Position numbers and translations under genes: made by a program
DNA from: Amycolatopsis thailandensis
GTDB taxonomy: Bacteria; Actinomycetota; Actinomycetes; Mycobacteriales; Pseudonocardiaceae
DNA length: 46,357 bases
Assembly (NCBI RefSeq): GCF_002234405.1
Contig: NZ_NMQT01000140.1
Location: 1-46,357, forward strand
Reading direction: 5' to 3'
Shown here: in pieces, positions 1-7,976 of the stretch
Position numbering within the stretch: position 1 is the first letter of the stretch
Layout: each line of letters begins with the position of its first letter
Notes under the pieces: model-generated
What the model was told of the DNA's origin: nothing
Databases searched by the model: none
Seen by the model: only the letters and a program-made list of their open reading frames with translations

Positions 1-70
1 GCAAGGAAGGGGGCCTTCACGCGCGGCCGCCGTGGCTGCTGGTGCGTCTGGGGTGAAAGTGGTGATCACA

Positions 71-129
71 AGGTCCGTGAAGGCCTCCTTCACTACCTTC
101 AGGGTAGGCAAGGAGGCCTTCACGGACCT
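71..129. repeat. Perfect 20-bp inverted repeat (GTGAAGGCCTCCTT family)
   Basis: Bases 71-90 and 110-129 are perfect reverse complements (20-bp arms). The 19-bp loop holds a second small stem (CTACC/GGTAG). Degenerate single copies of the same motif lie at about 1-24 and 176-230, and a near-identical arm pair is found at 41252-41489. The block follows the 3' end of the LuxR-type gene that stops at 259, so its RNA could act as a terminator or 3' stabiliser, but no U-tract follows it. No gene is supported in 1-258. Confidence 0.85.
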
Positions 130-258
130 CGCAGATCGCCTCAGGTGCGCCGGTAACCACAGCAGTCACGGGGCGTACGTGAAGGCTCCCTGCCTCGCCT
201 CAGCCGAGGAACTCGACCTTCACACCTTCCGCTGTGCGTGAGGGACCTCCTGCCACGC

Positions 259-852
259 TCAGATCAACCCCGCCCGGATGGCTTCGGCGACGGCTTGCGC
301 CCGGTTCCGCAGCGCCAGCCGCCGCTGCGCGTGGTGCAGGATGTTCTTGATGGTGCGCTGGGAGTAGCCCATCGCCGCGCCGATCTCCGCGGTGTCCTTG
401 CCCTCCGCGATCAGCCGCAGCACACGGATCTCGCGGTCGTGGAACCGCGACGACCGCGCCGGGCAGTCCACCAGCGAGGCGTATCCGGCGGCCAGCAGCC
501 CGGCGGAGGTCTCGGCCGAAGACCGCGCGGCCACGACCTCCGCGATCAGCCGCTCCGGCCGGACTGCTTGATGCGGCAGCAGGCTGCGCACCCCGGAGGT
601 CGCGGCCGAGCGATGCCCGGACGGCGGGAGCGGCCCGGCGATCAGGACGCCGGGCAGGGCGCCTTGTTCGGCGACCGCCAGCCGGAGCACCGGGAGTTCG
701 TGGTCGACCGGGTCTTCGGCGGCCACCAGCACGTCCGCGCCCCGGCCACCGGGCGGCACCACGTCGAGGGCCTGCGCCAGCATGCCGACCAGGCCCGCCC
801 GGGTCAGCGGATCGGCCGCGTAGACGGCCACCCGGGGATCAGGTTCGTTCAC
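259..852 (-). CDS. LuxR-family transcriptional regulator with degenerate receiver-like N-terminus
   Basis: This 197-aa protein has a receiver-like N-terminal part (about 1-120) and a C-terminal LuxR/NarL helix-turn-helix (about 133-190, containing EIGAAMGYSQRTIKN). In the receiver part, the strand that normally ends in the phosphorylated aspartate reads ADVLVAAE near residues 39-46, so the acceptor appears to be missing. It is probably not switched by a histidine kinase. I chose the GTG start at 852 because it overlaps the TGA of the upstream LAL regulator gene (GTGA), which implies translational coupling. Family knowledge: such LAL plus LuxR pairs are common in actinomycetes and often control local secondary metabolism or uptake genes. 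The target here is unknown. Confidence 0.85.
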   Translation of the reverse strand: MNEPDPRVAVYAADPLTRAGLVGMLAQALDVVPPGGRGADVLVAAEDPVDHELPVLRLAVAEQGALPGVLIAGPLPPSGHRSAATSGVRSLLPHQAVRPERLIAEVVAARSSAETSAGLLAAGYASLVDCPARSSRFHDREIRVLRLIAEGKDTAEIGAAMGYSQRTIKNILHHAQRRLALRNRAQAVAEAIRAGLI

Positions 853-3377
853 GAGGCGTATCGGCCGTTCAGCAGCGCCGTGGCCAGTTCGATCCGGGAG
901 CGGTAGCCGGTCCGCGTGAACAGCAGGCTCAACCGCCCCTCGACACTCTTCTGACTCGTCTGCAACGCCGTCGCCAGCTGTTCGTTCGTCAGCCCTTCGC
1001 CTGCCAGGAGCGCCAGCAGGTGCTCGTTCTCGGCGACCGTTTCCTCCTGGCCGCCGGGGATCTCGATCCCGTTCTTCCGCATCAGGCTGCGCACCCGGGC
1101 GCGGTGCAGCAGCGCGTCGAGCGAACCGAGCACCTCGTACACCTCGGTGAGCACCTTGGGATCCGTCGCTCCGTGGCGGACCAGGCGTTCGGCCGCGACC
1201 GCCAGTTCGTGCGGCTGGTCGCGTTCGCGGGTCAGCCAGAGGGTCTCCTCGGCGGGCTCCTGGCCGAGGCAGGCCCGGACCAGGTGGCGATACAGCAGCA
1301 CCCGTCCGGTCGGCATCGCGGAAGCGAGGTCCTCCAGCGCGTCGAGCGCCTTCTTCGCCCCGGCCCGGTCGTTCCTCCGCAACGCCAGTTCGGCGAGATC
1401 CGCCCAGGCGATCTCCGTGCCGACGGCGAGTCCGCAGGTGGCCGCGTGCAGGCGCCGGGCGGCGCGGTCGGTCTCGCCGAGCGCCATGTCGACCCGGGCC
1501 TCGGCGATGTCGAGCAGATGCGCCAGCATCGGCGCCGTGGCGCGGGCGGCGGTCAGCAGTTCCCGTGCCGCGCTGAACCGGCCTTGTGACAGCAGGACCG
1601 ACACGGTCACCAGGTGCATCGCGGCCGAGCCGGTGTCGTAGCCGCGCCGGGACCGGTCGGCGACGCTGCGGTGGGCGAAGTCGACGGCGCGCGAGGGGTC
1701 GCCGCGCATCGCCGCGAGCATCGACCGTTCGCCGTCGCGCAGGCCGGTCTCGGGGAAGGACTCGTCGGCGAGCAGCTTTTCCGCGCGTGCCCGTTCGCCC
1801 AGCACCAGCAACGCGGTGACGTACGAGGTGATCTGGTCGTTCCGGTGCCGTCTCGCCGTCCTCAACGGCCATCGCTCGCGTTCGGTCAGGTTCGCGCCGA
1901 ACCGCGCGGAGCGGCCGGCCCAGAGTTCGGCGAGGCCGCCGAAAAGTTCGCCCAGCATCGCGGAAACCGTCGACTCGGTGCGCCAGGAATCGTTCTCCGC
2001 CAGGAGTTCGGCCGCTTCCGCCCACCGGTCGAGCAGGCTCAGGGCGATCGCGCTCGACGCCACCGACCATTCCGGCGGGTTCATGGCGATCCTCGCCAGT
2101 TCGGCCGTGTTGCCGGAGTTGTGCAGCGCGCAGACGGCGATCGACTGCGCCTCCTGCGCCGCGTCGGCGGAAAGGCGGTCTGGGAATTCCTCCAGCAACC
2201 GCCGCGTCCCCGCGAGACTTTGTTCGTGGTCGCCGTTCAGATGGCTCCACATGGTGTGGAGGAGGGTCACCCGCGCCCGCTGCGGCCGGTCTTCGGTCAG
2301 TTCGACGGCGGCGCGCAGCCACCGCGCGCCGCGGGTGGTCTGATCGTCGGGCAGGAACGCCGCGTTGTCGAGTAGTTCGGCGAGCGCGCGCCGCGGGTCG
2401 ATCAGCTTGCCCGCTTCGGCGATCCGGTCGGGAAGGTAGTACGGGGCGGAGGTGTGCGCGGTCCCGTTCCACAACGCGGTGACGGCGGCCGCGGAGAACC
2501 GCCGTCGCTCGAAGGGCCCGAGTTCGGCGATCAGCGCGTAGGCCACCACCGGCACGGTGAACCGCCAGCCATCACCGCGGTGCAGTACGCCGTCGGCGCG
2601 CAGATTCTCCAGCGTCGCAAGGGTTTCCGCGAGATCCTGTGCCAGCAGTTCGCTGATCAGCGACGGCATCGCCTCGCCGAGCGGATGCAGGACGGCGGCC
2701 GCCTTCGCGACCGCGAGCCGCTCGGGGTCCAGGTGCATGGACCGCAGCGGCACCGTGGTGCCGGGGACGAGGTACGCGCGCCGGTCGACGATCCGGATCG
2801 CGCTCTGCGCGCGCAGCAGGTCCAACGCCTGGCGCAGCGCGGCGGGCACCCCTCGGCTCAGCTCGTGCAACCGGTCTCGCAGCGGAGTGCTCGGAACGGC
2901 GCCGAGCGCCTCGACGACCGCCCCGGTGATCTCTTCGGCTTTCAAGGGCAGCAGCCGCATCGGCTCCACGAGACCGTCGGACCGCAGCCGCCGTACGGTG
3001 GCGACTCTTCCGGCCGCGTCCCGGACCGGGGTGCGGGTCGCGCAGATCACCCGCGTCGACGTCCCGCCCAGACGGCGGATCGACGCCTCCAGGGCGGCGA
3101 GGGAATCGGAGCCCATCCACTGGGTGTCGTCGATCATCAGGACGTGCCCGTCGTCCGTCGCCAGTGAGGGCCACGGATCGCCGCCGGGCGCGAGTTCCCC
3201 GTCCGGCGTGAAGCGGACGATCGAAATCTCCCGTCCCGTAGCGGAAAGCCGCTCGGACAGCCGGGCGAGCAGCGTGGTCCGGCCGACGCCCGCCGGCCCG
3301 GTCACCCAGACGCAGGGCGCGCCCGCGCCGGTGACACGCTCCAGGATCCGCTCGGTCACCTCGTCCACGCCTGCCAT
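849..3377 (-). CDS. LAL-type LuxR regulator with N-terminal AAA/STAND ATPase
   Basis: This 842-aa protein has the layout of large ATP-binding LuxR (MalT-like) regulators. A Walker A motif (GPAGVGRTT, residues 27-35) and a Walker B strand (VLMIDD, about 79-84) form the N-terminal ATPase. A long helical TPR-like middle follows, and a LuxR helix-turn-helix sits at about 787-838. The middle is rich in A/L/R helices suited to ligand or protein binding. It is the first gene of a two-gene operon whose second gene (259-852) overlaps its stop codon. The ribosome-binding site at the ATG is weak. The inducer and target genes cannot be read from the sequence. Confidence 0.92.
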   Translation of the reverse strand: MAGVDEVTERILERVTGAGAPCVWVTGPAGVGRTTLLARLSERLSATGREISIVRFTPDGELAPGGDPWPSLATDDGHVLMIDDTQWMGSDSLAALEASIRRLGGTSTRVICATRTPVRDAAGRVATVRRLRSDGLVEPMRLLPLKAEEITGAVVEALGAVPSTPLRDRLHELSRGVPAALRQALDLLRAQSAIRIVDRRAYLVPGTTVPLRSMHLDPERLAVAKAAAVLHPLGEAMPSLISELLAQDLAETLATLENLRADGVLHRGDGWRFTVPVVAYALIAELGPFERRRFSAAAVTALWNGTAHTSAPYYLPDRIAEAGKLIDPRRALAELLDNAAFLPDDQTTRGARWLRAAVELTEDRPQRARVTLLHTMWSHLNGDHEQSLAGTRRLLEEFPDRLSADAAQEAQSIAVCALHNSGNTAELARIAMNPPEWSVASSAIALSLLDRWAEAAELLAENDSWRTESTVSAMLGELFGGLAELWAGRSARFGANLTERERWPLRTARRHRNDQITSYVTALLVLGERARAEKLLADESFPETGLRDGERSMLAAMRGDPSRAVDFAHRSVADRSRRGYDTGSAAMHLVTVSVLLSQGRFSAARELLTAARATAPMLAHLLDIAEARVDMALGETDRAARRLHAATCGLAVGTEIAWADLAELALRRNDRAGAKKALDALEDLASAMPTGRVLLYRHLVRACLGQEPAEETLWLTRERDQPHELAVAAERLVRHGATDPKVLTEVYEVLGSLDALLHRARVRSLMRKNGIEIPGGQEETVAENEHLLALLAGEGLTNEQLATALQTSQKSVEGRLSLLFTRTGYRSRIELATALLNGRYAS

Positions 3378-3470
3378 CCTGTGCCGGGCAAGGTGGCCGC
3401 GAGGTCATACTCGGCGCGGTATGGCCCGTATGGCCGCCGGGTCGGCCCGAAAGCCGCGACCGGACGCTCG

Positions 3471-3998
3471 TCAGGCGGCGAGCGGCCCGAAGACGAGGGT
3501 GCCCGGCGCCTCCGCGTCGTCACCCGCCCAGAACTCCAGCCACAGCGCGGCGAATTCGTCCCGGGACAGCATTCCGTCGCCATCGGAGTCCAGCAGCGGG
3601 AAAGTGGCGTCGGTGTCGGTGGGGCGGCCGTTCCAGACCTCGATCAACTGCCGGTACTCCGCCGCGGAGATCAGGCCGTCCCCGTTCTCGTCGATCGCTT
3701 CGAACATCGCGTCGGCGGTCGCGGTCACGGCTTCGGGCATACCCGGCAGCTTGTCCACCACCAACAGGACCTCGTCGAGGGTCACCTTGTCGTCGCGGTC
3801 GAGATCCGACGCCGCCAGCAACGTCGTCCACCAGCTGAGCATGATCCCGGTCAGGGACTTGGCGTTCGCCGGGCCGCGCCGCCGCGCCCAGCGCTCGGCC
3901 AGTTCCTGGAAGTCGTTCTCCTGAAGGAAACCGTCACCGTCGACGTCCATCGCGGCGAAAACCCCCGAGATCTTGCGCCGCTGCAAGTCGCTTGCCAT
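3471..3998 (-). CDS. Four-EF-hand calcium-binding protein (calerythrin-like)
   Basis: This 175-aa acidic protein has four EF-hand loops: residues 18-29 (DVDGDGFLQEND), 65-76 (DLDRDDKVTLDE), 103-114 (DENGDGLISAAE) and 137-148 (DSDGDGMLSRDE). Length and spacing match calerythrin of Saccharopolyspora and related actinobacterial calcium-binding proteins of about 170-180 aa. Loop 1 ends in Asp instead of Glu and loop 2 has Arg at position 4, so loops 3 and 4 look the most canonical. It has no signal peptide or membrane segment, so it is probably a cytosolic calcium buffer or sensor. I used the ATG at 3998 rather than an upstream in-frame ATG because the family starts just before the first helix. 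Confidence 0.92.
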   Translation of the reverse strand: MASDLQRRKISGVFAAMDVDGDGFLQENDFQELAERWARRRGPANAKSLTGIMLSWWTTLLAASDLDRDDKVTLDEVLLVVDKLPGMPEAVTATADAMFEAIDENGDGLISAAEYRQLIEVWNGRPTDTDATFPLLDSDGDGMLSRDEFAALWLEFWAGDDAEAPGTLVFGPLAA

Positions 3999-4110
3999 GC
4001 GTCCGAACGATAGAACCGGACGCCGGGGCCGGATAGCGGCCATTCAGGGCGGTGGCGAACCACGATCGGGGGACGGCCGCTCACGGGGAGGCGCGAAGGG
4101 ATCGGGCAGG

Positions 4111-4602
4111 ATGGTCGCCATGGTGGAGATCAGCTTCCTGGACGCATCCGACCGTGCCCAATGGGAAGTGCTGGCCCGCGGCCACGACGCCTACGGCGGG
4201 GTCGAGCGCGGCGACGAGGCCTACGAACGGACGTGGCGGCGACTGCTCGACGGCGGGGAACAGGCCATCGGGATCGCCGCACGGCTGGACGGGACCATGG
4301 TCGGGATCGCGCATTACGTTTTCCACGCGGGTGTCTGGGGAAACGCGAGGTGTTATCTGGCGGACCTGTTCGTGGACGCGGAAGTCCGGCGGCGAGGGGT
4401 CGCGACCGCGATGATCGAGTGGGTGGCACGAGACGCCGAGCGGAACGGTTTTCCCCGTCTCTACTGGAACACGCTGGTCGATTCCCCGGCTCGCGCGTTG
4501 TACGACAAGGTGGCCAAGTTCAGCGAGGGGCTTGTCGTCTATACCTATCGGCGTGAGGCCACGGGAGATCTCGCCTCCGCCGCGAAACGCCACCAGGGGT
4601 AG
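4111..4602 (+). CDS. GNAT-family N-acetyltransferase
   Basis: This protein of about 163 aa has the GNAT fold. The acetyl-CoA pyrophosphate-binding loop is the segment VRRRGVATAMIEWV, preceded by the strand CYLADLFVD and followed by YWNTLVDSPARALYDKV, the usual GNAT motif B. The acceptor substrate cannot be told from sequence. It is transcribed divergently from the EF-hand gene. ATGs at 4111 and 4120 are both possible; a GAAGGG sequence 10 bases upstream slightly favours 4111. Its last 58 bases overlap, in antisense, the 3' end of the HPP-family gene. Confidence 0.87.
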   Translation: MVAMVEISFLDASDRAQWEVLARGHDAYGGVERGDEAYERTWRRLLDGGEQAIGIAARLDGTMVGIAHYVFHAGVWGNARCYLADLFVDAEVRRRGVATAMIEWVARDAERNGFPRLYWNTLVDSPARALYDKVAKFSEGLVVYTYRREATGDLASAAKRHQG

Positions 4603-5078
4603 GGGACGCCGAACAGTCTGTTGATCAGCACCGCCAGCAAGGCGATGAGGACGACGCCCGCCAGGACAGCGACGATCTGCGGAGTGGTGTGCAGCAGGCC
4701 GAGCGCGATGATCAAGGTGGTGGCGCCGGCCGGCGGGTGAGGGATGTCCAGCGCGGCCATCGCGGCGCACGTGAGACCCAGCGCGATCGCGGCCGCCCCG
4801 ATCCTGGGCCAGGACGGATGCGTCAGGTCCGGGGCGGCGGTGAGCAGTCCGGTGACGGCGAGGCCGGTGAGCCCCGCGACGATACCGGCCAGGTGACCGA
4901 AAACCGTGTTCCGCGGGCTCGCGCCGGGTGCCTGCGGGGTGGCGAAGACCAGGAACGCGGTGGGCCCGAGCGAAGGGAACAGCAGCGGAGCACCGGACAG
5001 GATCGCGCAGAGACCGATGAACACGATGCAGCAGAACGAACTCAGCGCGACGTAGGCGGTGCGGCGGGCGCGGGTCAT
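4545..5078 (-). CDS. HPP-family integral membrane protein (possible nitrite/nitrate transporter)
   Basis: This 177-aa protein has four to five hydrophobic helices and the family-defining motif HPPAGAT (residues 114-120, inside DIPHPPAGAT). A second conserved signature, FPSLGPTAFLVF, is at about 34-45. Its ATG at 5078 overlaps the narI TGA (ATGA), so it is the fifth, translationally coupled cistron of the nar operon. HPP-family proteins from cyanobacteria and plant chloroplasts have been reported as nitrite transporters. No narK lies in this window, so I infer that this protein may export nitrite or import nitrate for NarGHI. That role is an inference from context. Confidence 0.88.
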   Translation of the reverse strand: MTRARRTAYVALSSFCCIVFIGLCAILSGAPLLFPSLGPTAFLVFATPQAPGASPRNTVFGHLAGIVAGLTGLAVTGLLTAAPDLTHPSWPRIGAAAIALGLTCAAMAALDIPHPPAGATTLIIALGLLHTTPQIVAVLAGVVLIALLAVLINRLFGVPYPWWRFAAEARSPVASRR

Positions 5079-5800
5079 TCCCAGCCACGACGCGGGTCTC
5101 GGGTGCCGACGCTGCCCGGGGCGCGGCGCCGGTAGACCACGTACGGGCGGAGCAGGTACCGTACCGGCGCGCTGAAAGCGTGAACCAGGCGCGAAAACGG
5201 CCACAGCGCGAACAACACCATGGCCAGCGCGGTGTGCAGCCGGTAGTCCAGCGGAGCCGAGGCCATCAGCTCCGGCTGGGGATCGAGGAGCAGGACGCCG
5301 CGAAACCAGGGCGCGACCGTCTCGCGGTAGTCGTATCCGCCACGGAGTCCGTTGTCCACCAAGGTGTTCGTGAGCCCGGCGAGCATCACCAGCACGAGCA
5401 CCACGTACAGGTACTTGTCGCTGATCGAGGTGGCGCCCCGGACCGCCGGCACCCGGATCCGCCGCCACAGCAGGAGACCGAGCCCGCCGATCGCGACCAG
5501 TCCGGCGACACTGCCCATCACCAGCGAGATCAGGTGGTAGCCGTGTTCGTCGAGCCCGGCGAACTCGGTGACACCCTTCGGCACGAACAGGCCGAGCACG
5601 TGCCCGCCGATCACCATCAGCAGCCCGATGTGGAACATGGGGCTGGCCACGCGCAGGAGCCGGGATTCGTGGAGCTGACTCGACCGGGTCGTCCAGCCGA
5701 ACTTGTCGTGGCGATACCGCCAGATCGTTCCGAAGACCAGCAGCGCGATCGACGCGTAGGGCGCGGCGCCCCACAGCAGCAGGTCCAGTCCGGAACTCAT
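5075..5800 (-). CDS. narI: Respiratory nitrate reductase gamma subunit (cytochrome b)
   Basis: This 241-aa protein with five predicted membrane helices is the quinol-oxidising b-type cytochrome that anchors NarGH. Haem-ligand histidines are visible: His57 and His67 in helix 2, and a second pair 18 residues apart near the C-terminus (RLH...LVH), matching the 56/66/187/205 spacing of the E. coli protein. The ATG at 5800 overlaps the narJ stop and its own stop overlaps the HPP gene start. The C-terminal tail after the last helix is short and basic (RPYVVYRRRAPGS). Identification is secure from family and position. Confidence 0.96.
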   Translation of the reverse strand: MSSGLDLLLWGAAPYASIALLVFGTIWRYRHDKFGWTTRSSQLHESRLLRVASPMFHIGLLMVIGGHVLGLFVPKGVTEFAGLDEHGYHLISLVMGSVAGLVAIGGLGLLLWRRIRVPAVRGATSISDKYLYVVLVLVMLAGLTNTLVDNGLRGGYDYRETVAPWFRGVLLLDPQPELMASAPLDYRLHTALAMVLFALWPFSRLVHAFSAPVRYLLRPYVVYRRRAPGSVGTRDPRRGWE

Positions 5801-6414
5801 CGGCCACCTCCGGCGCCGGTGGGGAAGGGGTCGAGGCCGACCAGCTCGGCCGGGGGTTCGGCGGGAAGCGGCGCGGGGGTGGCGGGCAGGGTCGCCAGCA
5901 CCGCGGCGACGGCGTCGCGATACGGGGTGTCCATAGTGGACAGATTGCGGTGCAGGAGATCCAGCGCGGGATGGAAGCGGGCGAGCACCTGCCCGGCCGC
6001 GTCGGCCCCGGCCGCGGCGGCGAACTCGAGGATCACCGGCAGGAAGTCCGGCAGTTCGTTCTCGGCGGGGGCGAACCCGTGGGTGCGGTAGAACCGGCGC
6101 AACGCGGCCAGTGTCTCGCCGCGGCGGCGGGTGTCGCCGTCGAGGAACCAGCTCAGATGCAGTGTCCGGCGGGGTTTCCGGTCGAAGACCTCGATGTAGT
6201 GCGATGCCAGTTCTCCGGGATCGCCCTGTTCGAGATAGGCCACCGTGCGGGAGAGCTCGTCGTGGCCGGGGCCGGTGGTCTCGTCGAGGCAGGCGCGCAG
6301 CAGGCCGACCTTGCCGAGGACGGCTTCGTCGGGATATTGCAGGCACCAGCCGGCGATCTGGCGCAACGCCGCGTGATCCGGGACCGGGATCGCCCGGGGA
6401 CGGAAGAGTTTCAC
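5797..6414 (-). CDS. narJ: Nitrate reductase molybdenum cofactor assembly chaperone
   Basis: This 205-aa cytosolic helical protein is a NarJ/TorD-family chaperone that holds apo-NarG while Mo-bisMGD is inserted. The conserved core E-x-x-x-F-D-R is seen as YIEVFDRKPRRTLHLSWF, followed by LPDFLPVILEFAA, both typical of NarJ. The GTG at 6414 overlaps the narH TGA (GTGA), which supports this start. The C-terminus is Pro/Ala-rich and probably disordered. It is part of the narGHJI operon and is not expected in the finished enzyme. Confidence 0.94.
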   Translation of the reverse strand: MKLFRPRAIPVPDHAALRQIAGWCLQYPDEAVLGKVGLLRACLDETTGPGHDELSRTVAYLEQGDPGELASHYIEVFDRKPRRTLHLSWFLDGDTRRRGETLAALRRFYRTHGFAPAENELPDFLPVILEFAAAAGADAAGQVLARFHPALDLLHRNLSTMDTPYRDAVAAVLATLPATPAPLPAEPPAELVGLDPFPTGAGGGR

Positions 6415-7976
6415 CGGCTCCGCCCTCGCAGCGTCGGGAAGAGCGCGTCCGGGCGGGCGCCGTCGTCCCAGCTGACCAGGTCCACTGTGGACTCCTCGCC
6501 GCCCATGCCGGGACCGCCGTCGACGTCGAGGCTGCACCGGGTGGCGATGCCCTCCAGGTCGTGAGCCTGCCCGACGCCCGCCGTGGGGATGACGTAGCGC
6601 TCGTCGTACTTGGCCAGTGCGAGCAGCCGGTGCATGGCGAAGATCTGCTCGCCGGTGAGACCCACGGAGGCCGGGATGTCCTCGTCCGTCTCCTGCCCGA
6701 GGTTCACCGCCCGCATGTAGGACCGCATCGCCGCCAGCCGTCGCAGAGACTGCCGGACCGGCACGGTGTCCCCGGCGGTGAACAGCTCCGCCAGGTACTC
6801 GACCGGGATCCGCAGGGCGTCGATGGCGCCGAACAGATTGTCGCGGTGTTCCCCGTCGTGACCGCTGCCGCTGACCGCGTCGACCACCGGCGACAACGGC
6901 GGGATGTACCAGACCATCGGCATCGTGCGGTATTCCGGATGCAGCGGCAGTGCCAGCCGGTAGTCGTGGATCAACTGGTACACCGGCGAACACCGAGCCG
7001 CGGTGAGCCAGTCGTGCGGGATGCCCGCCGCTTCGGCCGCCCGGATCACGGCGGGGTCGTGCGGATCGAGCAGCAGGTCGAGTTGCGCGGGGTAGAGGTC
7101 GTGCTCGTCGGCGACGGACGCGGCCTCGGTGACCTTGTCGGCGTCGTAGAGCAGGACACCGATGTAGCGCAGCCGTCCGACGCAGGTTTCCGCGCACACC
7201 GTCGGCTGCCCGGCTTCCACCCGCGGGTAGCAGAAGGTGCACTTCTCGGCCTTGCCGGTCTTGTGGTTGAAGTAGACCTTCTTGTACGGGCAGCCGGTGA
7301 CGCACATCCGCCAGCCGCGGCACTGGTCCTGGTCGACCAGCACGATCCCGTCCTCCTCACGTTTGTACATCGCGCCGGACGGGCAACTGGCCACACAGGA
7401 CGGATTGAGACAGTGCTCGCAGATCCGCGGCAGGTAGAACATGAAGCTCTGTTCGAACTCGAATTTGATCTTGATCCCGAGTTCGTCACGCAGTTTCTCG
7501 GCGATGGGGTCCTTGACGCCGTGTTCGGTGGAGCCGCCGAGGTCGTCGTCCCAGTTCGGTCCCCAGGTGGGCTGGGTGGCCTCGCCGGTGATGGCCGACC
7601 GGGGCGCGGCGGTGGGCACGTCGTCGCCGAGCGGGGCCTCGATGAGGGTGGCGTAGTCGTAGGTCCACGGCTCGTAGTAGTCCGCGATCTCCGGCAGTTC
7701 CGGGTTCGCGAACAGCTTCGCGAGCTTGGTCAGCCGTCCGCCCGCGCGTAGCCGCAGCCTGCCTTTCGACGTCCGCTCCCAGCCGCCCTTCCAGCGTTCC
7801 TGATCCTCGTAACGGCGCGGATATCCTTGCCCCGGACGGGTTTCCACGTTGTTGAACCACGCGTACTCGGTACCCGTCCGGTTGGTCCAGGCCTGCTTGC
7901 AGGTCACCGAACACGTGTGGCAGCCGATGCACTTGTCGAGGTTCATCACCATGGCCAGCTGTGCCATGACCCGCAT
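6411..7976 (-). CDS. narH: Respiratory nitrate reductase beta subunit (iron-sulfur)
   Basis: This 521-aa electron-transfer subunit carries four ferredoxin-type cysteine clusters. The first is C16-x2-C19-x2-C22-x3-C26. Others are CEHCLNPSCVASCP, CRGWRMCVTGCP (the Trp in place of Cys is the hallmark of the [3Fe-4S] site in NarH) and CTFCYP...CAETCVGR. It passes electrons from NarI haems to NarG. The ATG at 7976 shares its A with the narG TGA (TGATG). Length is typical for actinobacterial NarH. Confidence 0.97.
   Translation of the reverse strand: MRVMAQLAMVMNLDKCIGCHTCSVTCKQAWTNRTGTEYAWFNNVETRPGQGYPRRYEDQERWKGGWERTSKGRLRLRAGGRLTKLAKLFANPELPEIADYYEPWTYDYATLIEAPLGDDVPTAAPRSAITGEATQPTWGPNWDDDLGGSTEHGVKDPIAEKLRDELGIKIKFEFEQSFMFYLPRICEHCLNPSCVASCPSGAMYKREEDGIVLVDQDQCRGWRMCVTGCPYKKVYFNHKTGKAEKCTFCYPRVEAGQPTVCAETCVGRLRYIGVLLYDADKVTEAASVADEHDLYPAQLDLLLDPHDPAVIRAAEAAGIPHDWLTAARCSPVYQLIHDYRLALPLHPEYRTMPMVWYIPPLSPVVDAVSGSGHDGEHRDNLFGAIDALRIPVEYLAELFTAGDTVPVRQSLRRLAAMRSYMRAVNLGQETDEDIPASVGLTGEQIFAMHRLLALAKYDERYVIPTAGVGQAHDLEGIATRCSLDVDGGPGMGGEESTVDLVSWDDGARPDALFPTLRGRSR

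Noticed and set aside
4545..4602. Misannotated ends of the GNAT and HPP genes because they overlap by 58 bases
   Set aside because: Both reading frames keep family-typical residues up to near their stops, and convergent 3' overlaps are common in this window (also at 19547-19550, 23715-23727, 39477-39487 and 45786-45822).
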